DNA of 39,109 nucleotides from NCBI GenBank assembly GCA_031426355.1, contig JANPLD010000055.1, positions 1 through 39,109 on the forward strand, given 5' to 3'. Shown one piece after another: positions 7,903-14,812 of this stretch. The position numbers and the translations under genes were made by a program. The notes under the pieces are model-generated. The model did not search any database, was not told the DNA's origin, and was given only the letters and a program-made list of their open reading frames with translations. The stretch's first letter is position 1. Every line of letters begins with the position of its first letter. Source of the stretch: JANPLD01 sp031426355. Lineage in GTDB: Bacteria; Pseudomonadota; Alphaproteobacteria; Rickettsiales; UBA8987.

Positions 7903-8864
7903 TATCTATTCTTTTTATTTGGAATTATCCTGAGAAGTGAATTCAAAATAAGCGTAACCCCTACTGCGGATATCTTGCTTTTATCAACTTCTATTTCATA
8001 TCTGCCGCCCCTTGCGATCTCTTCGTAAGAATCCCCTGAAACTATTGAATAGCAAAGTCCGGAATGGTATTTGAAATTTTTCTCTTCTAGAATATTAAAG
8101 CTGATATTCAGTTTACCGATTTTTTTGCTTAATAGTTGAACCACTTTCTCTGCTTCTTCAAGACTCTTATTTTTGCCTGTGAGCTTTTTTATTTTCTTAA
8201 TTGCGCTTTCCGCCTCTTTTATATTTGAAACTTCATCCGCGATATTAATTATCTCAATAATTTTGCTAAGCTTTTTAGATTTAAGCTCTGAGAGATTCTT
8301 CTGTTCAATGGCTTTTTGTATTTTACTTATCTCATTTTTCTCTAAGGAAGTTCCTATTATCTCCCTAAGTAAACTCGGTATGCAGAAATCTATGGTAAAG
8401 TTTTTCACTCCGAGGAATTCAAGGATTTTAGCCGCAGTTAAAATTATCTCTGTATCTGCTACCGGCTTATAAGAGTTGATCAACTCAACACCAGTTTGTG
8501 TTATCTGGCGCTCAGCGAATTTACCCTTGCCTGATTTCCTGAATATCTGCCCGGTATAAGAAATTCTGATCTCCTTACTGTCTTTATAAAGCCTGTCTTT
8601 AACTATCCTTGCGATTTGCGGGGTGATGTCATTCCTCAGCACCATCATCTTACCAGATAACGGGTCTGTAACCTTAAAGAACTCAGAAGTTACTGATCTG
8701 TCTAGGCTTTGCTCAAATTCCATTATGGACGGGCGAACCAGTTCATATCCCATCTCTTTGAATTTCTTGATTATCAGGTAATTGCTCTCCAGCTCCTTGA
8801 AAGAAGTTTCCTGCATGGAGTCATAAAACCCTGATGGAAGTAGATTTTTTTTGCTTTTAGGCAT
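7902..8864 (-). CDS. hisZ: ATP phosphoribosyltransferase regulatory subunit (HisZ-like)
   Basis: The 320-residue product is a class II aminoacyl-tRNA-synthetase-like fold: LPSGFYDSM at the N-terminus, MMVLRNDITPQIARIV (motif 2 region), FRKSGKGKFAERQITQTGVELI and, near the end, YEEIARGGRYEIEV. It stops soon after this point, so it lacks the C-terminal anticodon-binding domain of true HisRS. That length and layout fit HisZ, which allosterically regulates short-form HisG in the first step of histidine synthesis. The inserted lysine-rich middle (about 180-240) is divergent. The ATG at 8864 has no strong ribosome-binding site. It heads the long minus-strand array; the 105-base gap upstream also holds the promoter of the divergent BI-1 gene. 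A partner hisG is not in the window. Confidence 0.82.
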   Translation of the reverse strand: MPKSKKNLLPSGFYDSMQETSFKELESNYLIIKKFKEMGYELVRPSIMEFEQSLDRSVTSEFFKVTDPLSGKMMVLRNDITPQIARIVKDRLYKDSKEIRISYTGQIFRKSGKGKFAERQITQTGVELINSYKPVADTEIILTAAKILEFLGVKNFTIDFCIPSLLREIIGTSLEKNEISKIQKAIEQKNLSELKSKKLSKIIEIINIADEVSNIKEAESAIKKIKKLTGKNKSLEEAEKVVQLLSKKIGKLNISFNILEEKNFKYHSGLCYSIVSGDSYEEIARGGRYEIEVDKSKISAVGVTLILNSLLRIIPNKKNR

Positions 8865-8870
8865 ATAATG

Positions 8871-8887
8871 GATTTATGATATAAATC
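8871..8887. promoter_or_regulatory. Perfect inverted repeat upstream of hisZ
   Basis: GATTTAT and ATAAATC flank a three-base spacer (GAT), forming a perfect 7-bp inverted repeat that ends seven bases before the hisZ start codon. It could be a repressor-binding site or an RNA hairpin at the start of the hisZ leader. It has no T-tract suited to termination. AT-rich palindromes arise by chance fairly easily, so support is modest. Confidence 0.35.
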
Positions 8888-8910
8888 GGACAACCTTATA
8901 CCGGTTATTC

Positions 8911-8940
8911 TTGAAAAGTGTAGGGGTTTTATTATATAAT
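8911..8940 (+). promoter_or_regulatory. Sigma-70-type promoter of the BI-1 gene
   Basis: TTGAAA at 8911-8916 and a perfect TATAAT at 8935-8940 are separated by 18 bases, close to the bacterial housekeeping consensus. The start codon is at 8970, preceded by a GGAG ribosome-binding site at 8961-8964, giving a leader of roughly 25 bases. It is the best-looking promoter I see in the window and suggests strong expression of the downstream gene. Confidence 0.75.
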
Positions 8941-8969
8941 GATCACGCGTTTAACTTAACGGAGAAAAA

Positions 8970-9668
8970 ATGAAAGATTATACTAATCTATCCCAAACCC
9001 AAACCAAGGCTGGTTTTGATGAAGGATTAAGACAGCACATGCTTAAAGTGTTCAACTATATGGCACTTGGTCTTGGTGTAAGTGGTATTTTCGCTTACCT
9101 GGCTATTACTGTTCCTGCATTTGCAGCTTTTGCTCACCAGTTAAGGTGGGTTTGGTTTGCAGCAATTTTAGCTATGGCATTTTTAGTTATGCCTAGAATG
9201 CACACTATGTCTGAAAGCGGTGCTAAAGCGGCGTTCTTTGGATATGCAGCTATCCTTTCCATCGCTATTGCGCCAATGTTTGCAATTTACACTGGTGAAA
9301 GTATCGCAAGGACATTCTTTGTAACTGCGGCAACTTTCGCATCACTCAGCATCTTTGGTTATACTACTAAAAAAGACCTGACAAGCGTTGGTACTTTCGC
9401 AATGATAGGTGTATGGGGTGTATTCTTCGCAGGCTTGGTCAATATATTCCTTGGTAGCCCTGCATTGATGTTCATTACATCTGCTGTCGCAGTAGTAGCT
9501 TCCATCGGTTTGACCATGTATGACGTTCAGAAGATCAAGCAGACATATTATGTTCTTGGTGGCGGTGAAGCAGCTGGCAGAGCGGCTATAGTTGGTGCGC
9601 TGCAATTATACTTCGACTTCGTATATATGTTCATCCACTTGCTGCAATTCATGGGAAATAGAAGATAA
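8970..9668 (+). CDS. Bax inhibitor-1 (YccA/YbhL) family membrane protein
   Basis: The 232-residue product is almost entirely hydrophobic, with about seven transmembrane helices. These include FNYMALGLGVSGIFAYLAI (about 29-47), FAAILAMAFLVMP, FGYAAILSIAIAPMFAIYTG and MFITSAVAVVASIGLTMYDV. The C-terminal LYFDFVYMFIHLLQFMG is characteristic of the BI-1/TMBIM family. Bacterial members such as YbhL, YccA and BsYetJ include an FtsH modulator and a pH-sensitive calcium leak channel; which role applies here cannot be told. It is monocistronic, with a near-consensus promoter, a GGAG ribosome-binding site and a strong terminator 30 bases after its stop. It is divergent from hisZ. Confidence 0.9.
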   Translation: MKDYTNLSQTQTKAGFDEGLRQHMLKVFNYMALGLGVSGIFAYLAITVPAFAAFAHQLRWVWFAAILAMAFLVMPRMHTMSESGAKAAFFGYAAILSIAIAPMFAIYTGESIARTFFVTAATFASLSIFGYTTKKDLTSVGTFAMIGVWGVFFAGLVNIFLGSPALMFITSAVAVVASIGLTMYDVQKIKQTYYVLGGGEAAGRAAIVGALQLYFDFVYMFIHLLQFMGNRR

Positions 9669-9697
9669 TAATTTTCTATTATACGTAATGATAATTT

Positions 9698-9722
9698 AAA
9701 GGCCCCGATCGGGGCCTTTTTC
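9698..9722 (+). terminator. Rho-independent terminator after the BI-1 gene
   Basis: AAAGGCCCC-GATC-GGGGCCTTT is a perfect inverted repeat at 9698-9719, running into a short T-tract to 9721. The GC-rich stem with a tetraloop and T run is a textbook intrinsic terminator. Because the stem is bordered by only three A's on the other side, it should act mainly on plus-strand transcription from the BI-1 gene and separate it from fabG. Confidence 0.9.
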
Positions 9723-9779
9723 ATTTGCACATTTATAATCTATTCATTAAATTCCGCCAAAACCAACATATAGGAAAAC

Positions 9780-10517
9780 ATGTTCTCACTAGAAGGAAAG
9801 AAGGCTCTGATAACAGGCGCCACTGGCGGTATCGGGGAAGAGATCGCTAAGATACTACATAAACAAGGCGCTGAAGTGGTTATATCTGGCACCAGGCAGG
9901 AAAAGCTGGACGCACTTGCAACTGAACTTGGCTCAAGGGTTCACACCCTTACCTGCAATTTAAAAGATAAGGAGCAGGTTAAGAAACTTGCTTCCGATGC
10001 TGAAGAAAAAGCATCAGGCATAGATATACTTATATGCAACGCAGGCATTACAAAAGATAACCTTCTTATGCGTATGAGCGAAGATGATTTTGAAGACGTG
10101 ATATCAGTAAACCTTACATCAACCTTTGTGCTGGTAAAATCATTCATACGCGGAATGATGAAACGCAAACACGGGCGTATAATTACTATAGGCTCGATCG
10201 TAGGCACCATGGGTAATCCGGGGCAGGCTAATTATGTTTCCTCTAAGGCAGGTGTTGCAGGCCTTGTTAAATCAGTAGCGCAGGAAGTTGCAAGCAGGGG
10301 CATCACTGCGAATAATATAGCTCCCGGTTTTATTGATACCGCAATGACTGACAAATTAACAGACGACCAGAAAAATAAAATGCTCTCCGTTATACCAGTC
10401 GGGTATTTTGGTAAACCTGAAGATGTCGCAACAACTGCTCTGTTCTTAGCTAGCAACGAAGCCAGATACATCACCGGACAGACCATTCATGTTAATGGTG
10501 GCATGCTGATGGTATAA
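9780..10517 (+). CDS. fabG: 3-oxoacyl-[acyl-carrier-protein] reductase
   Basis: FabG reduces 3-oxoacyl-ACP to 3-hydroxyacyl-ACP with NADPH in fatty-acid elongation. The 245-residue short-chain dehydrogenase has the TGATGGIGEEIA cofactor loop at about 12-23, NAG at 87-89, catalytic S139 (TIGSIVG), Y152 and K156 (YVSSKAG). The C-terminal YITGQTIHVNGGMLM is typical of FabG. It aligns without gaps to the usual length. AGGAAAAC before the ATG is the ribosome-binding site. It is not next to fabD or acpP, the usual partners, and appears to be a single-gene unit after the terminator. A general SDR reductase cannot be fully excluded, but the C-terminal sequence favours FabG. Confidence 0.92.
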   Translation: MFSLEGKKALITGATGGIGEEIAKILHKQGAEVVISGTRQEKLDALATELGSRVHTLTCNLKDKEQVKKLASDAEEKASGIDILICNAGITKDNLLMRMSEDDFEDVISVNLTSTFVLVKSFIRGMMKRKHGRIITIGSIVGTMGNPGQANYVSSKAGVAGLVKSVAQEVASRGITANNIAPGFIDTAMTDKLTDDQKNKMLSVIPVGYFGKPEDVATTALFLASNEARYITGQTIHVNGGMLMV

Positions 10518-10549
10518 CACTTAACTGCTATTTAAATTCAAACAAAAAA

Positions 10550-10579
10550 AGAGGTGAAGATTATAAAACCTTCACCTCT
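10550..10579 (-). terminator. Intrinsic terminator of the pstS-like gene
   Basis: AGAGGTGAAG (10550-10559) and CTTCACCTCT (10570-10579) form a perfect 10-bp stem with a 10-base loop between the convergent fabG and pstS-like genes. The T-tract (seven T's, complement of 10544-10550) lies on the minus-strand side, so it terminates pstS transcription. Plus-strand transcripts from fabG would form the same hairpin but have only a weak AT-rich tail. Confidence 0.85.
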
Positions 10580-10606
10580 AAAATATAATACCAAATATTA
10601 CTTTGA

Positions 10607-11611
10607 TTATTTATTTACTTCTTCCCTGATCTTAACCCTGTCTTCTTCTTTCATAGGTATCAGGCCTTTAAGTGAAAGATAACCTTCATCACTTAAAGCA
10701 TCTTCAGAAGTGAACTCTTTTACGAATTCTTTTAAACCAGCGATCGTATCCAGATGCTCACCTTTCACATAGATATAAAGTGAACGTGAAACAGGATATT
10801 TACCATCATGGATATTCTCAAAAGTAGGGTCTACATTATCAACATATGATCCTTGGAGAGTATCACTGTTCTGCTCAAGGAAGCTGAACCCGAATATACC
10901 AAGGGCATCATGATTATTCTTAAGCTTCTGGACTATAAGATTATCATTCTCACCTGACTCAACATATTCACCATCTTCACGGATCTCATGGCAGACTTTC
11001 CTTCTGATCTCTTCATCAGGAATTTCTTTTACGAATTCAGGAATTTCTATACAAACAGGTTCCATAACTATCTCAACAAATGCATCACGCGTTCCTGAAG
11101 TTGGTGGCGGGCCGTAAACTTCGATTTTTTTATCAGGAAGCGTAGCATCTATCTCGTTCCACCTTTTATAGTTATTCTCTACCAGCTTACCATCTCTTAC
11201 CACCCTTTTAGCCAGCGCATTAAAAAGCTGCTCTCTGGTAAGTTTGTAATGGTCAGCTTCTGAAGAATTCGCTATCGCAATTCCGTCAAAACCGATCTTA
11301 ACTTCAATAATATCATTAACGCCGTTTACTTTACAAAGCTGTACTTCGCTTTCTTTTATCTTACGTGATGCGTTAGTTATATCAGGGAACTCCTCACCAA
11401 CTCCGCTACAAAATAATTTCATCCCGCCGCCCGTACCTGTTGATTCAACTATCGGTGTCCTGAAATCAGTTTTAGTGCCGAATTCCTCAGCAGCTACCGT
11501 TGCAAAAGGATACACCGTCGAAGAGCCTACTATCCTGATCTGGTCCCTAGCTTCAGCGCTTAAGGCAATCAGAGATGACATCAAAGCCGTAACAAATAAC
11601 AATTTTTTCAT
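10607..11611 (-). CDS. pstS: PstS-like phosphate-binding periplasmic protein
   Basis: The 334-residue product has a signal peptide (KKLLFVTALMSSLIALSAEA, cleavage near residue 22). Next is the PBP-like phosphate-binding start IRIVGSSTVYPFATVAAEEF, then STGTGGGMKLFC, NASRKIKESE, GFDGIAIAN and PPPTSGTRDAFVE. These are the phosphate-contacting loops of the PstS family (SST, S/TGTG, GTRD). PstS delivers phosphate to the PstCAB ABC transporter; no pstCAB or phoU lies nearby, so either the transporter is elsewhere or this is an orphan binding protein. A strong ribosome-binding site (AAGGGAT) directly precedes the ATG. It has its own terminator. A helical, cysteine-containing insertion at about 175-215 (EPVCIEIPEF and following) looks lineage-specific. 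Confidence 0.85.
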   Translation of the reverse strand: MKKLLFVTALMSSLIALSAEARDQIRIVGSSTVYPFATVAAEEFGTKTDFRTPIVESTGTGGGMKLFCSGVGEEFPDITNASRKIKESEVQLCKVNGVNDIIEVKIGFDGIAIANSSEADHYKLTREQLFNALAKRVVRDGKLVENNYKRWNEIDATLPDKKIEVYGPPPTSGTRDAFVEIVMEPVCIEIPEFVKEIPDEEIRRKVCHEIREDGEYVESGENDNLIVQKLKNNHDALGIFGFSFLEQNSDTLQGSYVDNVDPTFENIHDGKYPVSRSLYIYVKGEHLDTIAGLKEFVKEFTSEDALSDEGYLSLKGLIPMKEEDRVKIREEVNK

Positions 11612-11664
11612 ATCCCTTATTTATTGGTTCAATCGTTACTTCCCATAGCATTTTTCAAGTTTCC

Positions 11665-11693
11665 TTGCAATAACATAAACTTCTTATTATTAA
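11665..11693 (+). promoter_or_regulatory. Putative mdh promoter
   Basis: TTGCAA at 11665-11670 and TATTAA at 11688-11693 are 17 bases apart, 27 bases before the mdh start codon, a good spacing for a housekeeping promoter. TTGCAA is self-complementary, so it could also be the -35 element of the divergent pstS gene (with TATGGG on the minus strand at 11647-11642, again 17 bases away). An AGGGATT ribosome-binding site precedes mdh. Confidence 0.45.
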
Positions 11694-11720
11694 GTATGTA
11701 AAATTTAAATCAGGGATTCT

Positions 11721-12668
11721 ATGGCAAACAGAAATAAGATCGCACTAGTCGGCGCAGGTAATATCGGCGGAACATTAGCTCACTTGGCGGCTTTAAAAGA
11801 GCTGGGTGATATTATCCTTCTTGATGTAAACGAAGGCCTGCCACAAGGCAAATCACTTGATATAGCTGAAAGCTCCCCTGTTGACGGGTTTGATTCCTGC
11901 ATTAAGGGCAGCAACGATTATAAAGATATTGAAGGTGCAGACGTTGTTATAGTAACAGCAGGCGTTGCCAGAAAACCTGGCATGAGCCGTGACGATCTTC
12001 TCGGTATCAACGCAGGGATAATTACAACCGCAGCTGAAGGCATCAAAAAATATGCCCCAAATGCATTCGTTATAGTTATCACTAACCCACTTGATGCAAT
12101 GGTTGCAGTGATGCAGAGGAAAACAGGCTTTGCACCAAACAAGGTTGTTGGTATGGCTGGCGTTCTTGATTCTGCAAGGTTCAGCTATTTCTTAGCTGAA
12201 GAATTCAAGGTTTCTGTACAAGATATCACTACATTCGTTCTGGGCGGCCACGGCGATACTATGGTTCCATCAGTTCGTTATTCAACAGTTGCCGGTATCC
12301 CACTTCCTGACCTTATCAAAATGGGCTGGACCACTCAGGATAAACTCGACAAAATAGTTCAGAGAACCCGTGATGGCGGCGCTGAAATAGTTGGCCTGCT
12401 TAAAACCGGTTCAGCATTCTACGCTCCTGCTGCTTCAGCTATAGCAATGGCAGAAAGCTATATTAAAGACAAAAAACGCGTTCTTCCATGTGCCGCCCAG
12501 CTTAACGGCGAATATGGCGTTAAAGGATTATATATTGGCGTTCCTGTAGTTATCGGCAAAAACGGTGTTGAAAGGATCATAGAGATCCAGCTTGATAAGT
12601 CTGAAAAAGAAATGTTCGACAAATCCGTCGAAGCCGTAAAAGCCCTTTGCGAAGCGGTGAAGTTGTAA
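11721..12668 (+). CDS. mdh: Malate dehydrogenase (LDH-like type)
   Basis: The enzyme oxidises malate to oxaloacetate with NAD in the TCA cycle. The 315-residue product starts with the Rossmann motif VGAGNIGG (10-17), and D35 at the end of beta-2 indicates NAD preference. Substrate arginines R84 and R90 lie in the loop ARKPGMSRDDLL, R153 follows D150 (VLDSARF), and the catalytic H177 is in GGHGDTMVP. An arginine in the specificity loop and the usual LDH-like MDH length support malate rather than lactate as substrate. It is transcribed alone, divergent from pstS, without sucCD or sdh genes next to it. A palindromic hairpin element lies just after its stop. Confidence 0.96.
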   Translation: MANRNKIALVGAGNIGGTLAHLAALKELGDIILLDVNEGLPQGKSLDIAESSPVDGFDSCIKGSNDYKDIEGADVVIVTAGVARKPGMSRDDLLGINAGIITTAAEGIKKYAPNAFVIVITNPLDAMVAVMQRKTGFAPNKVVGMAGVLDSARFSYFLAEEFKVSVQDITTFVLGGHGDTMVPSVRYSTVAGIPLPDLIKMGWTTQDKLDKIVQRTRDGGAEIVGLLKTGSAFYAPAASAIAMAESYIKDKKRVLPCAAQLNGEYGVKGLYIGVPVVIGKNGVERIIEIQLDKSEKEMFDKSVEAVKALCEAVKL

Positions 12669-12688
12669 TTGTATTTGATAATTTTGTC

Positions 12689-12708
12689 ATACTGGCGCAA
12701 GCCAGTAT
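12689..12708. repeat. Palindromic hairpin element between mdh and a lipoprotein gene
   Basis: ATACTGGC (12689-12696), a GCAA loop and GCCAGTAT (12701-12708) form a perfect 8-bp stem with a GNRA-type tetraloop. It resembles the widespread family of short intergenic palindromes of the form TCATxCxGGC-GCAA-GCCxGxATCC seen in many Proteobacteria. It lies between convergent genes and lacks a T-tract, so it may be a repeat copy or an mRNA 3'-end stabiliser rather than a true terminator. Only one copy is seen in this window. Confidence 0.6.
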
Positions 12709-12732
12709 CCAAAATAAATAGATTCTAAATAT

Positions 12733-13113
12733 TTATACAGCGCCTGCTTTCTCAGCAGGGCTCATAGGGCGTAACTGGTATTTAACTGAAGTGGTCATTC
12801 CTTGCTTTTCAGGTGTAACCAGCATTATTTCGCCGTCTTTAGTATAGGTCATAACGTCAATTTCCTTCCAACCAAACTGTGGGAGAACATCATCATAAAA
12901 ACCTTTTACTGAGTTTATATCTTCAAAACCTGTCGCGTACATCTCAACTATCCTGCCTTCCGCTGAGTCAAAGAAACTGCCGGTTCCCGGGTCAGCTTGA
13001 AAACCGCCCATCAGCGGAACATCAGGAAGAGATGGAACAAACTCTGCATTCTTTGCGCTATGCCCGCAAGCTGAAATAGTTAGCGCTAATAGAATTGTAC
13101 AAATCTTTTTCAT
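12733..13113 (-). CDS. Small putative lipoprotein, conserved type, function unknown
   Basis: The 126-residue product begins with a lipoprotein signal peptide (KKICTILLALTISAC), with C16 as the lipid-modified cysteine. Mature motifs are VPLMGGF, EGRIVEMYATG, a FYDDVLPQFGWK segment and a DGEIMLVTPE strand. This arrangement resembles a family of alphaproteobacterial lipoproteins near fpg/ubiE; I know of no assigned function. Position 17 is G rather than D, so it would be sent to the outer membrane by the Lol system if the usual rule holds. It is downstream of fpg, 41 bases away across a hairpin, with AAAGGAAATTT as ribosome-binding site, and is probably co-transcribed with fpg. Confidence 0.7.
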   Translation of the reverse strand: MKKICTILLALTISACGHSAKNAEFVPSLPDVPLMGGFQADPGTGSFFDSAEGRIVEMYATGFEDINSVKGFYDDVLPQFGWKEIDVMTYTKDGEIMLVTPEKQGMTTSVKYQLRPMSPAEKAGAV

Positions 13114-13125
13114 AAATTTCCTTTT

Positions 13126-13153
13126 GCTAAGTACTTGGTACTAGGTACTTAGC
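13126..13153. repeat. Intergenic inverted repeat between fpg and the lipoprotein gene
   Basis: GCTAAGTAC (13126-13134) pairs with GTACTTAGC (13145-13153), a perfect 9-bp stem around a 10-base loop. In the minus-strand transcript it falls just after the fpg stop and just before the ribosome-binding site of the lipoprotein gene. There is no T-tract (the following bases are AAAAGG), so it is unlikely to be an intrinsic terminator. It may protect or process the mRNA, or be a small repeat element. Confidence 0.5.
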
Positions 13154-13154
13154 A

Positions 13155-13985
13155 CTATTTCTTTAAACTCTGGCATTTTGGACAGTAGAATGTGCTTCTA
13201 CCCTGCTGCACAATTCTTTTTATAAGAGAGCGGCAGACAATGCAAGGTTGATTTTCCCGCCCGTAAACTTTGAATTCATGCTGGAAATGCCCGACATCTC
13301 CGTCACTTCTCACATAATCACGAAGTGTTGAGCCACCTGATTTTATAGCAGCCGCTAAAACCTTAACTATATTATCTTTTAATATCTTCAGCTTAGGAAT
13401 AGAAATTTTCCCCGCTGCAATGGTCGGGTTAATTGAAGATAAAAATAGTGCTTCACTAGCATAGATATTCCCAACACCTGATAATATCCCACCATCCATT
13501 AAAGCCTGTTTCACGCTTTGGGTTTTATTCCTGAAAGCATTCCAGAGATACTTTTCATCAAATTCATCAGAGAATGGTTCAACCCCCGCATCTCTCAAAA
13601 CTTTGGATTTTACTACATCTTTAGTATCTTCAAAAGTAACAAGCCCAAACCTTCTGGCATCATTGAATACCACCAGACTATTATCATTAAATTCCATTAT
13701 AAAATGGTCATGTGTTTGCTTTGTATAGGGTTTATGCTTAAATAATAATTTACCAGTCATACCCAGATGAATGATAAGCGTTCTGTTATTATCAAGGTTA
13801 ATAAGTATATATTTTGCCCTTCTGGCTAGGCTCACGATCTTTGATTTCTTAATATATTCCACCAGGTTAGGCGGGAATGGTACACGCAGCTTTTTATCCC
13901 CAAGGAACACAGCTTCTATCTTTTTGCCTACTATATGCTTCTCAAGGCCATTTTTGACCGTCTCTACTTCCGGGAGTTCAGGCAT
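13155..13985 (-). CDS. mutM: Formamidopyrimidine-DNA glycosylase
   Basis: Fpg removes 8-oxoguanine and formamidopyrimidines and nicks the abasic site. The 276-residue product starts MPELPEVETVKNGLEKHIVG, so the catalytic P2 and E3 are present once Met is removed. The conserved lysine near residue 57 is in RRAKYILINL and the helix-two-turn-helix in DGGILSGVGNIYASEALF. The C-terminal zinc finger carries four cysteines (CIVC and CPKC) around the QGRSTFYC loop. Length and residues are normal. It is divergent from ubiE with a 71-base gap. This fpg-ubiE-ubiB-coaBC neighbourhood is often close to dnaA in Alphaproteobacteria. Confidence 0.96.
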   Translation of the reverse strand: MPELPEVETVKNGLEKHIVGKKIEAVFLGDKKLRVPFPPNLVEYIKKSKIVSLARRAKYILINLDNNRTLIIHLGMTGKLLFKHKPYTKQTHDHFIMEFNDNSLVVFNDARRFGLVTFEDTKDVVKSKVLRDAGVEPFSDEFDEKYLWNAFRNKTQSVKQALMDGGILSGVGNIYASEALFLSSINPTIAAGKISIPKLKILKDNIVKVLAAAIKSGGSTLRDYVRSDGDVGHFQHEFKVYGRENQPCIVCRSLIKRIVQQGRSTFYCPKCQSLKK

Positions 13986-14056
13986 AATACCTAGCTTAAG
14001 TTAATTTCACTTAAAATTCTGTTCTTAATGGTCTATATAAGGCAAAAATTTCAAGA

Positions 14057-14812
14057 ATGGAAAATATTAAAGCAAATTTCGGGTTCAAGGAAGTTGATAG
14101 CGATCAGAAGCATGGCATGGTTTTTGACGTGTTCAAATCTGTCGCAGGCAAATATGATATCATGAATGATTTCATGAGCTTTGGCCTGCACCGCATATGG
14201 AAGCGCGTTATGGTAAATAACTTGCCACTGCGTGAGAATGCACAGATGCTGGATATCGCCAGCGGCTCAGGTGATATAGCGATCAAGATAATTAGGAAAT
14301 ATAAAGCAAAAAACGTAGCTTTAAAAATTACGCTTTCCGATATTAACGAGCACATGCTAGAGAATGGTAAGAATAAAGTAATTGATGAAAATCTTTTTTC
14401 ATACGCAGATTTTAAGATTGCCGATGTCGAAGCCCTGCCCTTTCCAGATAGCTCTTTTGATTTTATAACGGTTGCTTTCGGTATAAGGAACGTAACAGAT
14501 ATACCAAAAGCCCTTAAAGAAATTCACCGTGTGCTAAAGATAGGTGGTAAATTCATGTGTCTTGAATTTTCAAATGTGGAGAATGATATTCTGGCTAAAA
14601 TATATGAAACTTACTCTTTCAATATAGTTCCAAAGATTGGCCGCGTGGTAGCTAATGACGAAGCTTCATACCAATATCTGGTGGAAAGCATAAAGATGTT
14701 CCCGGAAGCTGAAAGGTTTAAGAATATGATATCTGAAGCTGGCTTTGAAAATACCTCTTATGAGAAACTCACTTTCGGAGTGGTCGCAATTCATAGCGGG
14801 TGGAAATTATGA
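14057..14812 (+). CDS. ubiE: Ubiquinone/menaquinone biosynthesis C-methyltransferase
   Basis: UbiE C-methylates the benzoquinol ring using S-adenosylmethionine during ubiquinone synthesis. The 251-residue product has the family start FGFKEVDSDQKHGMVFDVF and the YDIMNDFMSFGLHRIWK segment. The SAM-binding motif I is MLDIASGSGDIA (64-75), followed by DVEALPFPDSSFD and VAFGIRNVTD. The C-terminal LTFGVVAIHSGWKL is diagnostic. Its TGA overlaps the ubiB ATG (ATGA), so the two are translationally coupled. As the organism also carries nuo genes, the quinone made is most likely ubiquinone. Confidence 0.97.
   Translation: MENIKANFGFKEVDSDQKHGMVFDVFKSVAGKYDIMNDFMSFGLHRIWKRVMVNNLPLRENAQMLDIASGSGDIAIKIIRKYKAKNVALKITLSDINEHMLENGKNKVIDENLFSYADFKIADVEALPFPDSSFDFITVAFGIRNVTDIPKALKEIHRVLKIGGKFMCLEFSNVENDILAKIYETYSFNIVPKIGRVVANDEASYQYLVESIKMFPEAERFKNMISEAGFENTSYEKLTFGVVAIHSGWKL

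Noticed and set aside
7902..8864. Histidyl-tRNA synthetase (HisS) call for the hisZ gene
   Set aside because: The product ends shortly after the GGRYE motif, with no anticodon-binding domain, which fits HisZ better.
10778..10793. Additional parS-like half site in the pstS gene (ending ACGTGAAACA)
   Set aside because: Only about 11 of 16 positions match and the left arm is not palindromic, within chance expectation.
12458..12712. 84-codon minus-strand frame over the mdh 3' end
   Set aside because: Its N-terminal DTGLRQYDK is simply the translation of the intergenic palindrome, a well-known annotation artefact, and the rest is antisense to mdh.
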